From: CAZOLI01 sp964580675 | Lineage (GTDB): Bacteria > Planctomycetota > MHYJ01 > CAYXQY01 | Direction of reading: 5' to 3' | Assembly (NCBI GenBank): GCA_964580675.1 | Contig: CAZOLI010000009.1 | Location: 1 to 64,000 of the forward strand | DNA length: 64,000 nucleotides | Shown here: positions 63,991-64,000 of the stretch, in pieces | Layout of the letters: each line of letters starts with the position of its first letter | Position numbering within the stretch: the stretch's first letter is position 1 | Notes under the pieces: generated by a model | Databases searched by the model: none | The model's input: only the letters and a program-made list of their open reading frames with translations | Told to the model about the DNA's origin: nothing | Program-made: the position numbers and the translations under genes

Positions 63991-64000
63991 CGGGCCCGGA

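Overview
The window most likely comes from a Gram-negative bacterium with an acidic, Lys/Glu-rich proteome, probably of the Planctomycetota or a related PVC-type phylum. This rests on architecture, not on a database search. The supporting features are a MoxR / DUF58 / BatA-type VWA operon, a TPR protein ending in two RNA-polymerase-alpha-CTD-like domains, several zinc-ribbon + single-membrane-helix + coiled-coil proteins, a Ser/Thr kinase with a PilZ-like tail, many lipoproteins, a Wzc-type tyrosine kinase and a PilT ATPase. Chromosomal housekeeping genes (holA, mutS, hisS, nuo genes, rpsF-rpsR-rplI) are spread throughout, so this is a core chromosome segment and not a mobile island. No transposase, phage or CRISPR gene was seen.

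Layout. 1-199: intergenic repeats. 200-6290 (minus): dtd, tryptophan 2,3-dioxygenase, kynureninase, a hotdog thioesterase, a fused anthraniloyl-CoA monooxygenase/reductase and an SDR; together a tryptophan -> anthranilate -> anthraniloyl-CoA degradation operon. 6614-12750 (minus): Wzc-type kinase, PilT, RfbB and the TPR/alpha-CTD protein. 12751-14178: a 1.4-kb gene-free tract of composite repeats. 14179-17402 (minus): meaB and the two methylmalonyl-CoA mutase subunits, divergent from holA. 17582-26189 (plus): holA, zinc-ribbon and envelope proteins, transaldolase, a SPOR lipoprotein, mutS, then a structured spacer and a VOC protein. 26190-26651: a third repeat tract. 26652-32333 (minus): zinc-ribbon protein, sugar epimerase, RluD, PglD-like acyltransferase, FapA-like protein. 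33292-35424 (minus): tRNA-Ala, Ser/Thr kinase and an atypical SDR. 35552-43936 (minus): all seven membrane subunits of complex I (nuoA-H-J-K-L-M-N) with none of the peripheral-arm genes. 44153-48163: a PGRP-like protein lacking two zinc ligands, glycerate kinase, a small DUF1232-like protein, an amino-acid dehydrogenase. 48191-55049 (minus): the MoxR/DUF58/VWA/VWA operon. 55575-63990 (plus): a large TPR metallopeptidase, a zinc-ribbon membrane protein, hisS and the rpsF-rpsR-rplI operon with its own promoter.

Promoters of sigma-70 type are readable in front of several units (meaB, nuoA, rpsF, the 46358 gene). At meaB the -10 box lies only 8 nt from the start codon, which implies leaderless translation; holA and the TPR peptidase look similar. 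The least explained DNA is the composite repeat family shared by the three intergenic tracts (TTTATC arrays, a hairpin with a compensatory base-pair change, 43-bp tandem units) and the inverted-repeat element between mutS and the VOC gene.
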